Origin: Burkholderiales bacterium RIFCSPLOWO2_02_FULL_57_36
GTDB taxonomy: Bacteria; Pseudomonadota; Gammaproteobacteria; Burkholderiales; Burkholderiaceae_D
Length of the DNA: 64,000 nt
Reading direction: 5' to 3'
Assembly: GCA_001770855.1 (NCBI GenBank)
Contig: MESE01000090.1
Location: 27,486-91,485, forward strand
This document shows, piece after piece, positions 37,218 through 47,994 of the stretch. Under the pieces are notes generated by a model. The model saw only the letters and a list, made by a program, of their open reading frames with translations, was not told where the DNA came from and did no database searches. Each line of letters begins with the position of its first letter. Within the stretch, counting starts at the first letter, position 1. A program made the position numbers and the translations under genes.

Positions 37218-38228
37218 TCATATCAGCGGCACGCGGAACCTGAGCGCCCCTACCATTCGCCAAAACACCGCAAGCGGTGGAATCAGCACGGAGGTAAGCA
37301 GCATTTCACCGATATGCGAGCCGGTCTTTGCCGTGTTACTGACGCGCGACCAGAAAAACCGCATCGTCATCAGCAGCCAGATACCGCCGGCGACCGCAGC
37401 CATGCCAAATTGGCCGGATACAAGTTCAATCAACCCGGCCAGCAGAGACGCAACGATAAGGTAGTAATCCCAACGCGGCGTCGCGCGGATTTTTTCGCGG
37501 TAGCGGCGCGGGTGCTTCTTGTACAGCAGCGCATCGAACAGAATTTTCTTTTGTTGCGAGATGCTCACCCCCCATGGCGCCGGCCTTACCGGATGCACGA
37601 CGACTGCCTGCGGCGCATGAACGATGTTGGCGCGCGCATCCAGCAGGCGAAAATAGAAATCGCTGTCTTCGCGCCAGGCAAAGCGGAATCGTTCATCGAA
37701 CCCGTCCACCAGCTCAAGCACTTTCTTCCGGCAAAAGCAGTTGGCGGTGACGAACTCGGCGGTTTGCAAATGCTGCGCATCGCGTTCGTAATCGGTGGGC
37801 GTGCCGGACACCGGCATTTCAATACGCCCCCAGATCGCGTCGACATCGTCATCGAATTGCGCTAACCCGCTTTTCAGCCAGTCTGCAGTCGGCACTGTGT
37901 CATCGTCGGTAAAGACAACGATCGGTGCATGCGCCGCTTGCCACCCCCGGTTGCGCGCGGCCGCGGGGCCGTGCAGGCCGCGGTTCGCGATATAGAAGAT
38001 ATCGAGCCGTCTTTCCGACGTGCGTGCGGTCCACTCGGCAACGATATGCTCGGTACTATGGCTCGGTCCATCGTCGACGATGACGATTTCATAAGCGGTC
38101 GGTTCGATATGCTGCGCGGTCAACGCTTCCAGGCAACGATTGAGCAAGTCCGCGCGCCCGCAGGTGGGCACGACTACCGAAACCTGGAGCGCTGTTTTCG
38201 TATCGATGTTTGAAGTTGTTCTTTGCAT
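37218..38228 (-). CDS. glycosyltransferase family 2 with C-terminal membrane helices
   Basis: A 336-residue GT-A enzyme: VSVVVPTCGRADLLNRCLEAL, the DDGPSHS nucleotide site, NRGWQAAHAPIVVFTDDDTVP with DxD (about residue 105), and WREDSDFYFRLL as the catalytic ED pair. The C-terminal 80 residues hold two hydrophobic helices (LIVASLLAGLIELVSG, AGGIWLLMTMRFFW), placing it at the inner membrane. It probably acts early in polymer assembly. ATG 38228 is preferred over GTG 38273. Confidence 0.88.
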   Translation of the reverse strand: MQRTTSNIDTKTALQVSVVVPTCGRADLLNRCLEALTAQHIEPTAYEIVIVDDGPSHSTEHIVAEWTARTSERRLDIFYIANRGLHGPAAARNRGWQAAHAPIVVFTDDDTVPTADWLKSGLAQFDDDVDAIWGRIEMPVSGTPTDYERDAQHLQTAEFVTANCFCRKKVLELVDGFDERFRFAWREDSDFYFRLLDARANIVHAPQAVVVHPVRPAPWGVSISQQKKILFDALLYKKHPRRYREKIRATPRWDYYLIVASLLAGLIELVSGQFGMAAVAGGIWLLMTMRFFWSRVSNTAKTGSHIGEMLLTSVLIPPLAVFWRMVGALRFRVPLI

Positions 38229-38283
38229 TGGCGGTTCGTGTTCAGGATGTGATTGATGTTGATGCTTCCACACGCGCTTTTAA

Positions 38284-38313
38284 CTCCCTTCTCCCGCTTG
38301 CGGGAGAAGGGAG
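38284..38313. repeat. perfect hairpin repeat
   Basis: Arms CTCCCTTCTCCCGC and GCGGGAGAAGGGAG with a 2-base loop: a 14-bp perfect inverted repeat between the ABC exporter and GT2 genes. It belongs to the CCCTCTCCC-type intergenic palindromes common in proteobacteria and resembles 44532-44586. Confidence 0.85.
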
Positions 38314-38413
38314 AAGCGCCGAGTTGCGGGGGATCCTCAGGTCATGCGAGCGGAGTAAACCCACGAACCGCTAATGCAATTCCCATTCCAGCAGCGCTTC
38401 TCCCGCCGTGCAA

Positions 38414-40243
38414 CTATCGATCGGCTTCCCTGGTTTTCAGTTCGCTTTGTTGCGCGCGCTGTTGCAAGGTCCAGAGCCGCGCATACATGCCCTTGCGCTG
38501 CAACAGTTCCAGATGGCTACCGCGTTCGACGATGTGGCCTCGTTCCAGAACCAGGATTTCATTGGCATGAACGATGGTCGACAGGCGATGCGCAATGATC
38601 AGCGTGGTCCTGTTGATCGAGAGCCGGTCCAGCTCTTGCTGAATCGCATGTTCCGATTGGGAATCGAGCGCCGACGTTGCTTCATCGAATATCAATATCG
38701 GCGGATTTTTAAGAATCGCTCTTGCAACGGCAATGCGCTGCTTTTCACCGCCTGATAACTTCACGCCGCGTTCGCCGACCGGCGCTTCATATTTTTCCGG
38801 CAACGATTCAATCAGTTCATGAATATGCGCCGCCTTCGCCGCCGCTATCGTGTCTTCACGGCTGGCACCGGCCCGGCCATAGGCGATGTTGTAGGCGATG
38901 GTGTCGTTGAACAGCACCGTGTCCTGCGGCACTACGCCGATGATTTTGCGCAGGCTGCCGGCGCTGACCTTGCTGATGTCCTGGTCATCCACCACGATGC
39001 GGCCGGACGTTGGCTCGTAAAATCGCAGCAAAAGACGAGCCAGCGTCGATTTTCCGGAGCCGCTTCCACCGACCACGGCCAACGTATGGCCGGGAGGAAT
39101 GCGGAAACTGATGTCGATCAGTATCGGCCGCTGCGGTTCGTAATGGAAATTCACGTTTTCAAATACGACTTCACCCTTTCGCGGCTGCAGCGCCGGCATG
39201 TCCGCCGGCTCTTCTATTTCAGGGCGTTCGCGCAACAGCTCGAACAGTCGTTCCGCATCGACCAAAGCATCCCTTGCCTCGCGGTAAACAAAACCGAGCG
39301 CGTTCAACGGCAGACAGACTTGCAACACATATGCATTGATCAGAACCAGGTCGCCCACGGTCATTGCACCCGCCATGACTGCCTGCCCCGCAAGCAGCAT
39401 GATGGACGCGACGCCGCACGCAATAATCGCACTCTGGCCTACGTGCAGTGTGAACAGCGCTTTCTGGTTCGAGATCGCGGCTTCGCTCCATTGCCCCATG
39501 ATCTGCTGGAAGCGCTGCTCTTCCACTGCTTCGCTGGTGAAGTACTTGACGGTATCGTAGTTGATCAGGCTATCGGTCAGCCGGCTCTTCGCGCTGGAAT
39601 CGAGACTGTTCACGCGGCGCTGGTAAATCGTGCGCCGCGCGGTGAAAACCAGGGTAAAGCCGGTGTAGACGACAAACGTCGACGCGATGATTCCGGCGTA
39701 CCAGATGCTGTAGCGGCTGATCAGGATCCCCAGTACCAGGCCGATCTCGATGATGGTTGGAACGAGCGTAAACAGTGCCACGCCAAGCAGGAATGCAATG
39801 CCTTTCGTGCCGCGATCGATTTCGGGCAGCAGTCCGCCGATATGGCGCTGCGCATGGAAGCGCGCGCCAAGTTTATGCAGGTGGGAAAAGACATTGAACG
39901 CATAGCTTGCCACCGTGCGCTGCGTCACCCGAGAAAACAGCAGATCGCGCAACTCGTTGAACAGCGTACTGGAAAACCGCAGCAGCGCATAACCGGCGAG
40001 CAGGAAAACCGGCAGCGCGACGATTTGTTCCGGACGCGACAGCATATCGATAATGCGCTTGAGCACCAGCGGCACAAGAACCGTCGCCACCTTCGCGAGA
40101 ATCAGGAATGTCACAGCGCCGGCGATACGCCCGCTATAGGGCGACACCACGCGCCAGATGCCGGCCAGCACGCCGCCAGCCTTTGTCTGCTCCGGTTCCG
40201 CGCGAGTCATGTCTGTCGAAATGGATTCCCGGGATTGAGGCAT
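38414..40243 (-). CDS. Atm1/HMT-type ABC transporter (half-transporter)
   Basis: A 609-residue fusion of membrane and ATPase domains. The transmembrane half (about 25-330) holds RHIGGLLPEIDRGTKGIAFLLG, the Atm1-type signature. The ATPase part has Walker A GGSGSGKST, signature LSGGEKQR and Walker B ILIFDEATSALD. Bacterial Atm1 proteins export glutathione conjugates or metal complexes; here it opens the minus-strand arm of a glycan locus, so a glycolipid cargo is also possible. ATG 40243 has GAGGAGG close upstream. Confidence 0.88.
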   Translation of the reverse strand: MPQSRESISTDMTRAEPEQTKAGGVLAGIWRVVSPYSGRIAGAVTFLILAKVATVLVPLVLKRIIDMLSRPEQIVALPVFLLAGYALLRFSSTLFNELRDLLFSRVTQRTVASYAFNVFSHLHKLGARFHAQRHIGGLLPEIDRGTKGIAFLLGVALFTLVPTIIEIGLVLGILISRYSIWYAGIIASTFVVYTGFTLVFTARRTIYQRRVNSLDSSAKSRLTDSLINYDTVKYFTSEAVEEQRFQQIMGQWSEAAISNQKALFTLHVGQSAIIACGVASIMLLAGQAVMAGAMTVGDLVLINAYVLQVCLPLNALGFVYREARDALVDAERLFELLRERPEIEEPADMPALQPRKGEVVFENVNFHYEPQRPILIDISFRIPPGHTLAVVGGSGSGKSTLARLLLRFYEPTSGRIVVDDQDISKVSAGSLRKIIGVVPQDTVLFNDTIAYNIAYGRAGASREDTIAAAKAAHIHELIESLPEKYEAPVGERGVKLSGGEKQRIAVARAILKNPPILIFDEATSALDSQSEHAIQQELDRLSINRTTLIIAHRLSTIVHANEILVLERGHIVERGSHLELLQRKGMYARLWTLQQRAQQSELKTREADR

Positions 40244-40562
40244 CCCCTCCTCGCCGTTTGCTGTTCCGAATTATTCGCCTTATTGCCGTACTGAATATCC
40301 TGCCGCCGAGTAAATTGTGTTGTCTTGCTGCATACGGTCAGAACAGCAGAAGCACTAATTGTTCCTTGTCGCCGTGCAGGGATTATTTACAGGAAGTTGT
40401 AGTTCTTACTACACATCGATATGTGAAGAGATACTGCCGTTCGAAGCATGGCTTTTTGTTTTACCTATGTTGAACCGCTTCGCATGCCGCGGGTACATGG
40501 CTTGCTTGGTTGACCATATCGTAACCGCCGAATCGCCTGATTCCGTCCGAAAGGAGACGCCA
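40244..40562. other. divergent promoter region of the glycan locus
   Basis: About 320 bases between the start codons of the ABC exporter (minus) and the carbamoyltransferase (plus). Both arms should be driven from here. AAGGAG (40551-40556) serves the plus-strand gene; no operator palindrome was recognised. Confidence 0.55.
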
Positions 40563-42305
40563 GTGTATACATTAGGGATCAATGCCGCCTTCCATGATTG
40601 TTCCGCATGCCTGGTGTCGGATGGCGCCGTGATCGCAGCCGCGGAGGAGGAGCGATTCACGCGCGTCAAGCATGGCAAGCGGCCGATCCCTTTTACCGTT
40701 TGGCAATTGCCGTTTCACGCAATCGATTATTGCCTCAGGGAAGCCGGCATTGATCTGCGTGACGTATCGCATGTTGCCTATTCCTATGATCCCTATATGC
40801 AGCTTGGCGAAAACGCCGATCAGGCAACGATTGCATTACCGCTTCAACCGTCCAAAAATCCAGGCAAGTGGCTCTCGCCATGGGATCCGTTGTCGCTCTC
40901 TTATATAGTCAACGCGCCGCGCCAGTTGGCCGGCGGCGCGCCGCATCACTTGAAGAAACGTTTTCTGGGTGTAAGTCACGACGGCCCGTATCAATGGCAT
41001 TTCGTCGAACATCACCTGGCGCACGAAGCCAGCGCGTTTCTCGCGGCGCCGTTCAATGAATGCGCCGTGCTCGCGATGGATGGCCGCGGCGAACGTCCGA
41101 CCACCAGTTACGGTGTATACCGAGGCGGAAAATACCAGCGTCTGAAGCAAATCAACCTGCCGCACTCGCTGGGCCTGCTGTATGAAGCGCTCACCGATCA
41201 TCTCGGTTTCCTGCGCTCTTCCGATGAATACAAGGTGATGGCGCTGGCATCGTTCGGCAAGCCGGCTTTCGCGTCGGTGTTCCGCGACGTCGTGCATTAT
41301 CACGGCGACGGCGAATACACGGTCGAAGCCGTCAACTGGAGTGAATTGCTGGGACCGCCGCGCGAGAGAGGCGGCCCGATGGAACAGCTGCACTTCGATA
41401 TCGCGCGCTCATTGCAGGTTGCGCTGGAAGAAACCGTTGCGCAGATGGTTGACTGGCTGCACAAGGAAACGGATTCGAAGAACCTGTGCATGGCCGGCGG
41501 TGTCGCATTGAACTGCGTGATGAATGCAAAGATTCGCGACCATGGACCATTTTCGAAAGTATGGATACAGCCGGCTGCCGGAGACTCGGGTACTTCTATG
41601 GGTGCGGCACTCTGGATCGACTCGCAGCAACGTGCCGACAAGATGCGGCGCTGGACCATGGAGCATGTGTTTCTCGGACCTGCCTACAATGACCGGGAGA
41701 TTGAAGAATTTCTGCGGCAGGCGAAGCTGCCCTATCGGCGTGCCGACAACATCGCCGAAGAAACCGCCGCGCTGCTGGCGCAGAACAAGGTGATCGGCTG
41801 GTTCCAGGGGCGCATGGAATACGGCCCGCGCTCGCTCGGTGCACGCTCGATTCTGGCGTCGCCGATCGATCCCGGCATGCAAAGTCACCTGAACCAGATC
41901 AAGGACCGCGAAGATTTTCGGCCGGTGGCACCGGTGGTGCTCGAAGAAGAAGCCGCCAACTGGTTCGTCGATGGCGAAGCATCGCCGTTCATGGTGTTTG
42001 TCTATGACGTGAAACCGGACAAGGTCGATCGGATACCGGCAGTGCGCCACGTCGATGGCACTGCGCGCGTGCAGACCATCAATCGTTCGCAAAATCCCGT
42101 GTACTACGATTTGCTGCAGGCGTTCGCGCGGCGCACGGGCGTGCCGGTGCTGGTCAATACCTCCTTCAATACGCGCGGCGAGCCGATTGTCTGCACCCCG
42201 CGCGACGCGGTCGAATCGTTTTGCACTACGCCGCTGGATGCGCTCGCGATCGGTTCGTACCTGCTTGAAAAAGCTTCCCTCACCATCGGACAGGAGTTGC
42301 AATGA
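40563..42305 (+). CDS. carbamoyltransferase (NodU/CmcH family)
   Basis: A 580-residue enzyme. The N-terminal part LGINAAFHDCSACLVSDG, EEERFTRVKH and HHLAHEASAF form the Kae1-like carbamoyl-adenylate domain; the C-terminal YrdC-like part has GRMEYGPRSLGARSILA and DREDFRPVAPVVLEE. It uses carbamoyl phosphate and ATP to carbamoylate a hydroxyl group, here most likely on a sugar of the glycan. GTG 40563 is chosen because AAGGAG lies six bases upstream. The following GT9 gene overlaps as ATGA. Confidence 0.9.
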   Translation: MYTLGINAAFHDCSACLVSDGAVIAAAEEERFTRVKHGKRPIPFTVWQLPFHAIDYCLREAGIDLRDVSHVAYSYDPYMQLGENADQATIALPLQPSKNPGKWLSPWDPLSLSYIVNAPRQLAGGAPHHLKKRFLGVSHDGPYQWHFVEHHLAHEASAFLAAPFNECAVLAMDGRGERPTTSYGVYRGGKYQRLKQINLPHSLGLLYEALTDHLGFLRSSDEYKVMALASFGKPAFASVFRDVVHYHGDGEYTVEAVNWSELLGPPRERGGPMEQLHFDIARSLQVALEETVAQMVDWLHKETDSKNLCMAGGVALNCVMNAKIRDHGPFSKVWIQPAAGDSGTSMGAALWIDSQQRADKMRRWTMEHVFLGPAYNDREIEEFLRQAKLPYRRADNIAEETAALLAQNKVIGWFQGRMEYGPRSLGARSILASPIDPGMQSHLNQIKDREDFRPVAPVVLEEEAANWFVDGEASPFMVFVYDVKPDKVDRIPAVRHVDGTARVQTINRSQNPVYYDLLQAFARRTGVPVLVNTSFNTRGEPIVCTPRDAVESFCTTPLDALAIGSYLLEKASLTIGQELQ

Positions 42306-43480
42306 AGGCTGCGCATTCCACTATCGGCTCAGGCGAGCCGCTGGATTTCGCTGCAATGCGCAGCATTGCGGTTTTTCGTGCGCTGCAACTCGGCGATTTA
42401 TTATGCGCGGTTCCGGCGCTTCGGGCGCTGCGCCGCGCCGCGCCTCAGGCGCATATCGCCTTGATCGGGTTACCGTGGGCAGCAAGTTTCGCTGAACGCT
42501 TCAGCGAATATGTCGACGAACATCTGCCGTTTCCCGGATTCCCCGGCCTGCCGGAAACGACGCCGGAGTTCGACCGTATTCCAGACTTTTTCATTTCGGC
42601 ACAGAACCGGGAGTTCGACCTGGCAATCCAGATGCACGGCAGCGGCGCATTGACCAATCCGATCACGGTAGCGTTCGGCGCGAAGCGCAATGCCGGATTT
42701 TATGTGCCGGGCGAGGATTGTCCCGATCCGCGATATTTCGCGCCATGGTCCGAGACGGAACATGAAGTGTTGCGTTATCTGCGCCTGCTGAATTTCCTCG
42801 GGATCGAATCGCAGGGCGAGGCGCTGGAGTTCCCGCTGCATGACGCCGACTATCGGTCGCTGCAAGCAGCCGGCATCGCGCCGCCGCCCGCAGGCAGCTA
42901 TGTATGCATCCATCCGGGCGCACGGCTTCCGTCACGGCGCTGGTCATCGCATCGATTCGCGCAGGTCGCCGACGGCCTTGCGGCACAGGGACTGAAAATC
43001 GTCTTGACCGGTTCCGAGCAGGAACGCGACATCACGAACGCCGTCCTGCGCGCGATGCATGTGCCGGCAACCGACATGACCGGACACACCGACCTCGGTG
43101 CATTGGCCGCACTGGTCGCACATGCCCGCATGGTGGTGTGCAATGACACCGGCATTTCCCACATCGCCGCGGCCGTCGCCACGCCCAGTGTGGTCGTCTG
43201 CTCCGGTGCGGACCCCATCCGCTGGGCGCCGCTGGACCGTGGACGCCATCGCTTGCAGCATGTCGATATACCGTGCCGTCCATGCGCTTACCTGGTGTGT
43301 CCGATCGGTCATCCTTGCGCCGAAAGCATCAGCGCCGAACAGGTGCTGGCCGAAGCGATCAACCTGTACACCGACGGCATGCCGCATCAAACAACCGTGG
43401 ACGACCAGGCGCCGGTCCTTTCCTCTCCTTCCCGTTTGCATGCAATGTCCAACTCTGTTCAAAGGAGGCCGTATTCATGA
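42302..43480 (+). CDS. glycosyltransferase family 9, second copy
   Basis: A 392-residue GT9 enzyme: [37 protein letters not shown] and [23 protein letters not shown] short Cys-rich segment ([15 protein letters not shown]) lies near the end, as in the copy at 31373. It likely transfers heptose or a related sugar. It is coupled at both ends: 4-base overlaps with the carbamoyltransferase and the UDP-xylose synthase genes. The C-terminal 30 residues are low-complexity. Confidence 0.88.
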   Translation: MKAAHSTIGSGEPLDFAAMRSIAVFRALQLGDLLCAVPALRALRRAAPQAHIALIGLPWAASFAERFSEYVDEHLPFPGFPGLPETTPEFDRIPDFFISAQNREFDLAIQMHGSGALTNPITVAFGAKRNAGFYVPGEDCPDPRYFAPWSETEHEVLRYLRLLNFLGIESQGEALEFPLHDADYRSLQAAGIAPPPAGSYVCIHPGARLPSRRWSSHRFAQVADGLAAQGLKIVLTGSEQERDITNAVLRAMHVPATDMTGHTDLGALAALVAHARMVVCNDTGISHIAAAVATPSVVVCSGADPIRWAPLDRGRHRLQHVDIPCRPCAYLVCPIGHPCAESISAEQVLAEAINLYTDGMPHQTTVDDQAPVLSSPSRLHAMSNSVQRRPYS

Positions 43481-44472
43481 CGGAAATGCATTGCAAACGC
43501 GTTCTGGTCACCGGCGGCGCCGGCTTTCTCGGATCGCATCTGTGCGAATTTCTTCTGGGCCAAGGGCACGACGTGCTGTGCGTGGATAATTTCTATACCG
43601 GCACCAAGCTCAACATTGCGCATCTGCTCGCGCATCCGCATTTCGAACTGATGCGGCACGACGTCACCTTTCCGCTCTATGTTGAAGTGGATGAAATCTA
43701 CAACCTCGCCTGCCCCGCCTCGCCGATCCATTACCAGTTCGATCCGGTGCAGACCACCAAGACCAGCGTACACGGCGCGATCAACATGCTGGGCCTGGCC
43801 AAAAGAGTGAAAGCGAAAATACTGCAGGCATCGACCAGCGAAGTGTACGGCGATCCCGAAGTGCATCCGCAGACCGAGGATTACTGGGGACATGTGAACC
43901 CGATCGGTATTCGATCGTGCTATGACGAAGGCAAGCGCTGCGCCGAAACGCTGTTCATGGATTACCGGCGCCAGCACAACATGCCGGTCAAGATCGCGCG
44001 GATTTTCAACACGTATGGACCGCGCATGCATCCCAGCGACGGACGCGTGGTGTCGAACTTCATCATGCAGGCGCTCGCCAACGAACCGATCACGATCCAC
44101 GGTGATGGACAGCAGACCAGGTCGTTCTGCTATGTGGACGATTTGATCGACGGCTTCGACCGCTTGATGCGCAGCCCCGATGATTTTTGCGGGCCGGTCA
44201 ACCTGGGCAACCCGGTCGAATTCACGATGCTTGAACTGGCGGAGGAAGTGATTCGGTTGACCGGATCGCGGGCATCGACCAGGTTCATGCCACTTCCGCA
44301 AGATGACCCGTTGCGGCGCAAGCCGGATATTTCGCTGGCGAGGAATTTTTTGGGCTGGGAACCTAGGGTGCGGCTGGTTGACGGCCTGAAAAGAACGATC
44401 GAGTACTTCAGGGAGCTGAGATTCGCGATGGGGAAGGATCGGTCGGGAATCGTGTTCGCTGTGGACGAATAG
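43477..44472 (+). CDS. UDP-glucuronate decarboxylase (UDP-xylose synthase)
   Basis: A 331-residue extended [46 protein letters not shown], the STSEVYGDP serine region, and [13 protein letters not shown] with the catalytic Tyr-x3-Lys, then [12 protein letters not shown] and [12 protein letters not shown]. The family turns UDP-glucuronate into UDP-xylose. AAAGGAGG precedes ATG 43477. With ugd nearby it closes the path UDP-glucose to UDP-glucuronate to UDP-xylose. Confidence 0.9.
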   Translation: MTEMHCKRVLVTGGAGFLGSHLCEFLLGQGHDVLCVDNFYTGTKLNIAHLLAHPHFELMRHDVTFPLYVEVDEIYNLACPASPIHYQFDPVQTTKTSVHGAINMLGLAKRVKAKILQASTSEVYGDPEVHPQTEDYWGHVNPIGIRSCYDEGKRCAETLFMDYRRQHNMPVKIARIFNTYGPRMHPSDGRVVSNFIMQALANEPITIHGDGQQTRSFCYVDDLIDGFDRLMRSPDDFCGPVNLGNPVEFTMLELAEEVIRLTGSRASTRFMPLPQDDPLRRKPDISLARNFLGWEPRVRLVDGLKRTIEYFRELRFAMGKDRSGIVFAVDE

Positions 44473-44531
44473 CGGTTAGACAAATTCAATATGAATTCAG
44501 TAGATGTTTGGAACTCCCACCCTCTCCCTGG

Positions 44532-44586
44532 CCCTCTCCCTTACAGGGAGAGGGGACCAAGCTCCTTTCCCCTGTAAGGGGGAAGG
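44532..44586. repeat. double hairpin repeat before ugd
   Basis: First hairpin: CCCTCTCCCT/AGGGAGAGGG, perfect, loop TAC (44532-44554). Second: CCTTTCCCC/GGGGGAAGG (44564-44586, one T-G pair). It lies between the UDP-xylose synthase and ugd genes and may trim or attenuate the message. Confidence 0.8.
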
Positions 44587-44645
44587 CCGGGATGGGGTGG
44601 AAGCTTCGATTACCCACAAGACCTTCGTTCACGCCATCCACTCCA

Positions 44646-45980
44646 ATGAAAATCACCGTCTTCGGCACCGGCTACGTCGGTCTAGTCACAGGAGCCTGTC
44701 TGGCCGATGTCGGCCACAACGTCATCTGCATGGATGTGGACGGAACCAAGATCGGCAATCTCAAACAAGGCGCGATCCCGATCTACGAGCCGGGCCTCGA
44801 ACAACTGGTCAGGCGCAACCACACCGAAGGCCGGCTGCATTTCACGACCGATCCAGCCGCCGCAGCCGGCTTCGGCACACTGCAATTCATCGCGGTCGGC
44901 ACCCCGCTGGATGAGGATGGTTCCGCCGACCTGCAATATGTACTGACCGTGGCCGCTATGATCGGCGAACACATGGACGAATACCGGCTGGTGGTGGACA
45001 AGTCTACCGTGCCGGTGGGAACCGCCGAACGGGTCCGCGCCGTCATCGCGGAGAAACTGCACCGGCGCGGCGTCGATCATCCGTTCGAGGTCTGCTCGAA
45101 TCCGGAGTTTCTCAAGGAAGGCTCGGCGATCGAGGACTTTACCCGCGGCCCGCGCATCATGGTCGGGACCGATTCCCAGCATGTGCGCGATCTGATGAGC
45201 GAATGCTACGCGCCGTATAACCGCAATCGCGACAAGCTGATTTTCATGGATGTACGTGCCGCCGAACTGACCAAGTATGCCGCCAATGCGATGCTTGCTG
45301 CGAGAATCAGCTTCATGAATGAACTGGCAAACGTCGCCGAGCGGCTTGGGGTCGATATAGAACAGGTACGCCAGGGGATCGGATCCGACCCGCGCATCGG
45401 TTATCACTTCATCTATCCGGGCTGCGGTTACGGCGGATCATGCTTTCCGAAGGATATCAAGGCATTGGTCCGGACCGCCGAGCAAGTCGACGTCGAGACT
45501 CAGTTGTTGAATGTCGTGGAAGCGGTCAACAATCGGCAAAAAAATATTCTCTTCAGAAAATTGAACCGGGCGTTGCGCGGCGAACTGGCCGGATGCACGA
45601 TCGCGGTCTGGGGTCTGGCGTTCAAACCGAATACCAATGACATGCGCGAAGCGCCGAGCCGGTCGCTGATGGAATCGTTGTGGAAAGCCGGTGCGAAGGT
45701 AAATGCATATGATCCGGAAGCGATGGACGAAGCCAGGCGCCTGTATGGCGAGCGTGATGATCTTACGCTATCGGATAGCCGCGAGGCCGCCGTTGCAGGC
45801 GCGGACGCGCTGGTGATCTGCACCGAGTGGAAACAATTTCGCAGCGTCGATTTCAACTGGCTATACCGTGAGCTTCGTCAACCGGTGATTGTCGATGGCC
45901 GCAATCTGTACAATCCGGCGGAAGTACAGCAGCACGGATTTCTGTATTACGCGATAGGCCGTGGCGACTCTTTAAGATGA
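44646..45980 (+). CDS. ugd: UDP-glucose 6-dehydrogenase
   Basis: A 444-residue enzyme making UDP-glucuronate from UDP-glucose with two NAD. Rossmann start [62 protein letters not shown], and the catalytic Cys in [12 protein letters not shown] (about residue 262). ATG 44646 is the family start, although the frame is open further upstream through the repeat. It supplies UDP-glucuronate for the decarboxylase one gene upstream. Confidence 0.95.
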   Translation: MKITVFGTGYVGLVTGACLADVGHNVICMDVDGTKIGNLKQGAIPIYEPGLEQLVRRNHTEGRLHFTTDPAAAAGFGTLQFIAVGTPLDEDGSADLQYVLTVAAMIGEHMDEYRLVVDKSTVPVGTAERVRAVIAEKLHRRGVDHPFEVCSNPEFLKEGSAIEDFTRGPRIMVGTDSQHVRDLMSECYAPYNRNRDKLIFMDVRAAELTKYAANAMLAARISFMNELANVAERLGVDIEQVRQGIGSDPRIGYHFIYPGCGYGGSCFPKDIKALVRTAEQVDVETQLLNVVEAVNNRQKNILFRKLNRALRGELAGCTIAVWGLAFKPNTNDMREAPSRSLMESLWKAGAKVNAYDPEAMDEARRLYGERDDLTLSDSREAAVAGADALVICTEWKQFRSVDFNWLYRELRQPVIVDGRNLYNPAEVQQHGFLYYAIGRGDSLR

Positions 45981-46025
45981 TGCAAAGCGCATCCCGCCTT
46001 GGATTCGGCGGGCGGGAATTCACTC

Positions 46026-47801
46026 TCAATGCAATGAAGCGGACCGTTGGAACAAATGCGCCGATACGCCTGACCTGAGAAGCGCGGAAAAATTTTCGGC
46101 AATCATGGGCCGGCTCAGATAAAAACCCTGCCCTTCAGCGCAGTGATGGTCGCTCAGGAATGCAAGCTGTTCGGGCGTTTCGATGCCTTCCGCAATCACG
46201 CGGTGCCTGAGACTTTTTCCCAGGCTGATCACCGACTCAACCAGGATATCGTCGTCGTTATCAACCATGATGCCTGCGACAAAAGATTGATCGATTTTCA
46301 GCGTATCGACCGGAAAATGTTTCAGATAGCTCAGGCTCGAATAACCGGTGCCGAAGTCGTCGACGGCGATCTTCACGCCCATCGACTTAAGGTCCCGAAG
46401 CATGGCCATGCTGGATTGCGCGTTCTCCATCAGCACGGATTCCGTGAGCTCCAGCTCAAGATGGTGCGGCGCCAGGCCGGTATCGTGCAACACGGTGCGA
46501 ACATTCTCGAAGAATCCCGCTTTCTCGAACTCCACGGCAGAAATATTGACTGCGATCGTCCCCGGCATCAGACCGTCGTCCAGCCACGCCCGCATTTGCC
46601 GGCACGCTTCGCGCAGCACCCAGCGTCCGATCGGGATGATCGCGCCGCATTCTTCTGCGATCGGTACGAACATTGCAGGAAGCAATAAATCGCGCACCGG
46701 ATGGTGCCAGCGGATCAGCGCTTCGACGCCAATGATGTGGTGAGTCTGAAGATCTACCTGCGCCTGGTAAAACAGTTCGAATTCCTGCTGTTCGAGCGCG
46801 CGATGCAGATCGCCCTCGGTTCTCTGCCGCTCGACGGCACGGTCATTCATTTCCTGCCTGAAAAAATGATATCTGCCCCGCCCGTCATCCTTGGCATGGT
46901 ACATCGCGACGTCGGCGTTCTTGATCAGCGTTTCGGCATCGGCGCCATCGTCCGGATACATGCTGATGCCGATGGTGGCGCCGATATGCAAATCCTGCCC
47001 TGCAATGAAATACGAGGCGCTGACCAGCTTGCATATCTTGGTGGCCAGAACGGCGACCGCGTTCTCGTCAGCCACTTCCGACAGCAAAAGGACGAACTCG
47101 TCGCCTCCCTGGTGGCTCACGGTATCCGTGCTGCGAACAGCGTCCGTCAAACGCTGCGAGACGGATTGCAGCATCTTGTCCCCGACCGCATGGCCCAACG
47201 AGTCATTGATGGTCTTGAACCGGTCCAGATCCATGAACATGACTGCCAGCTTCGTATCGTGCCGTTTTGCCAGCGCAATTGCCTGATCCAGCCGTTCCTG
47301 CAACATGAGCCTGTTGGGCAGGCCGGTCAGAAAGTCGTGATGCGCCATGTAGCCCATCTGCTCTTTCGCCTTCTGGACTTCTTCGGCCATGATCTGCGTC
47401 TGCACCGTCGTAATGACAAGATGTTCGTTGGCTTCGCGCAATCTGGCGATGTGATGTTCGAGGGCCGCCTTCATTGCGTCGGCTTCCTGTAGTGTCTCTT
47501 CCCGGTTTGAAGCGCTTGATTCACGGGACGTAGCAACGGTTTCACGCAGATGCAGCGCCTCTTCCCTGCCCTGTGCAGCGTTATCGCGCTGATCGGCGGT
47601 TTCCTCGCGCAAATGCGATACGTCCTCCCGCGCTTCTACCGATCTCTCGCGGCTTGCCAACGCCTCTTCACTGGCGATGGCAGCAGCACGGGCATTGATG
47701 TGGAGCTCCGGGAATCCGTCGGATCGTGCGGTGCTTCGAGGATCCATTTTTTGCCGCTGATCATCGTCGCCGGGATCGGTGGAACTTGTATTGACATTCA
47801 T
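46026..47801 (-). CDS. GGDEF-EAL dual protein (cyclic di-GMP)
   Basis: A 591-residue soluble protein. Residues about 20-150 are a highly charged coiled coil built on repeated REE/RE units (REEALHLRETVATSRE). The GGDEF domain carries intact GGDEF in HQGGDEFVLLL; the EAL domain is intact too (GVEALIRWHHP, NISAVEF, DDFGTGYSSLSYLK). So synthesis and breakdown of c-di-GMP are both possible. No membrane helix or known sensor is present; the coiled coil may bind a partner. Start ATG 47801 fits the AGGAG site better than 47807. Confidence 0.9.
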   Translation of the reverse strand: MNVNTSSTDPGDDDQRQKMDPRSTARSDGFPELHINARAAAIASEEALASRERSVEAREDVSHLREETADQRDNAAQGREEALHLRETVATSRESSASNREETLQEADAMKAALEHHIARLREANEHLVITTVQTQIMAEEVQKAKEQMGYMAHHDFLTGLPNRLMLQERLDQAIALAKRHDTKLAVMFMDLDRFKTINDSLGHAVGDKMLQSVSQRLTDAVRSTDTVSHQGGDEFVLLLSEVADENAVAVLATKICKLVSASYFIAGQDLHIGATIGISMYPDDGADAETLIKNADVAMYHAKDDGRGRYHFFRQEMNDRAVERQRTEGDLHRALEQQEFELFYQAQVDLQTHHIIGVEALIRWHHPVRDLLLPAMFVPIAEECGAIIPIGRWVLREACRQMRAWLDDGLMPGTIAVNISAVEFEKAGFFENVRTVLHDTGLAPHHLELELTESVLMENAQSSMAMLRDLKSMGVKIAVDDFGTGYSSLSYLKHFPVDTLKIDQSFVAGIMVDNDDDILVESVISLGKSLRHRVIAEGIETPEQLAFLSDHHCAEGQGFYLSRPMIAENFSALLRSGVSAHLFQRSASLH

Positions 47802-47994
47802 AGGCATTCTCCTGACTCAGATTGGACCATGTTCCCGCCCAGACGTTTTGACGTCACGCATAATTCCTGGATGCAAAACGGGATTGATGTGCCTGATTGA
47901 TGTGCCTTACGCCAACATTAGAGCGCCTTGCCGTCCTTGCCGGTACAGCCCTTGGAAAAGCTGCACGGCAGATGGTTCCGACCTTGTCGCGGAT

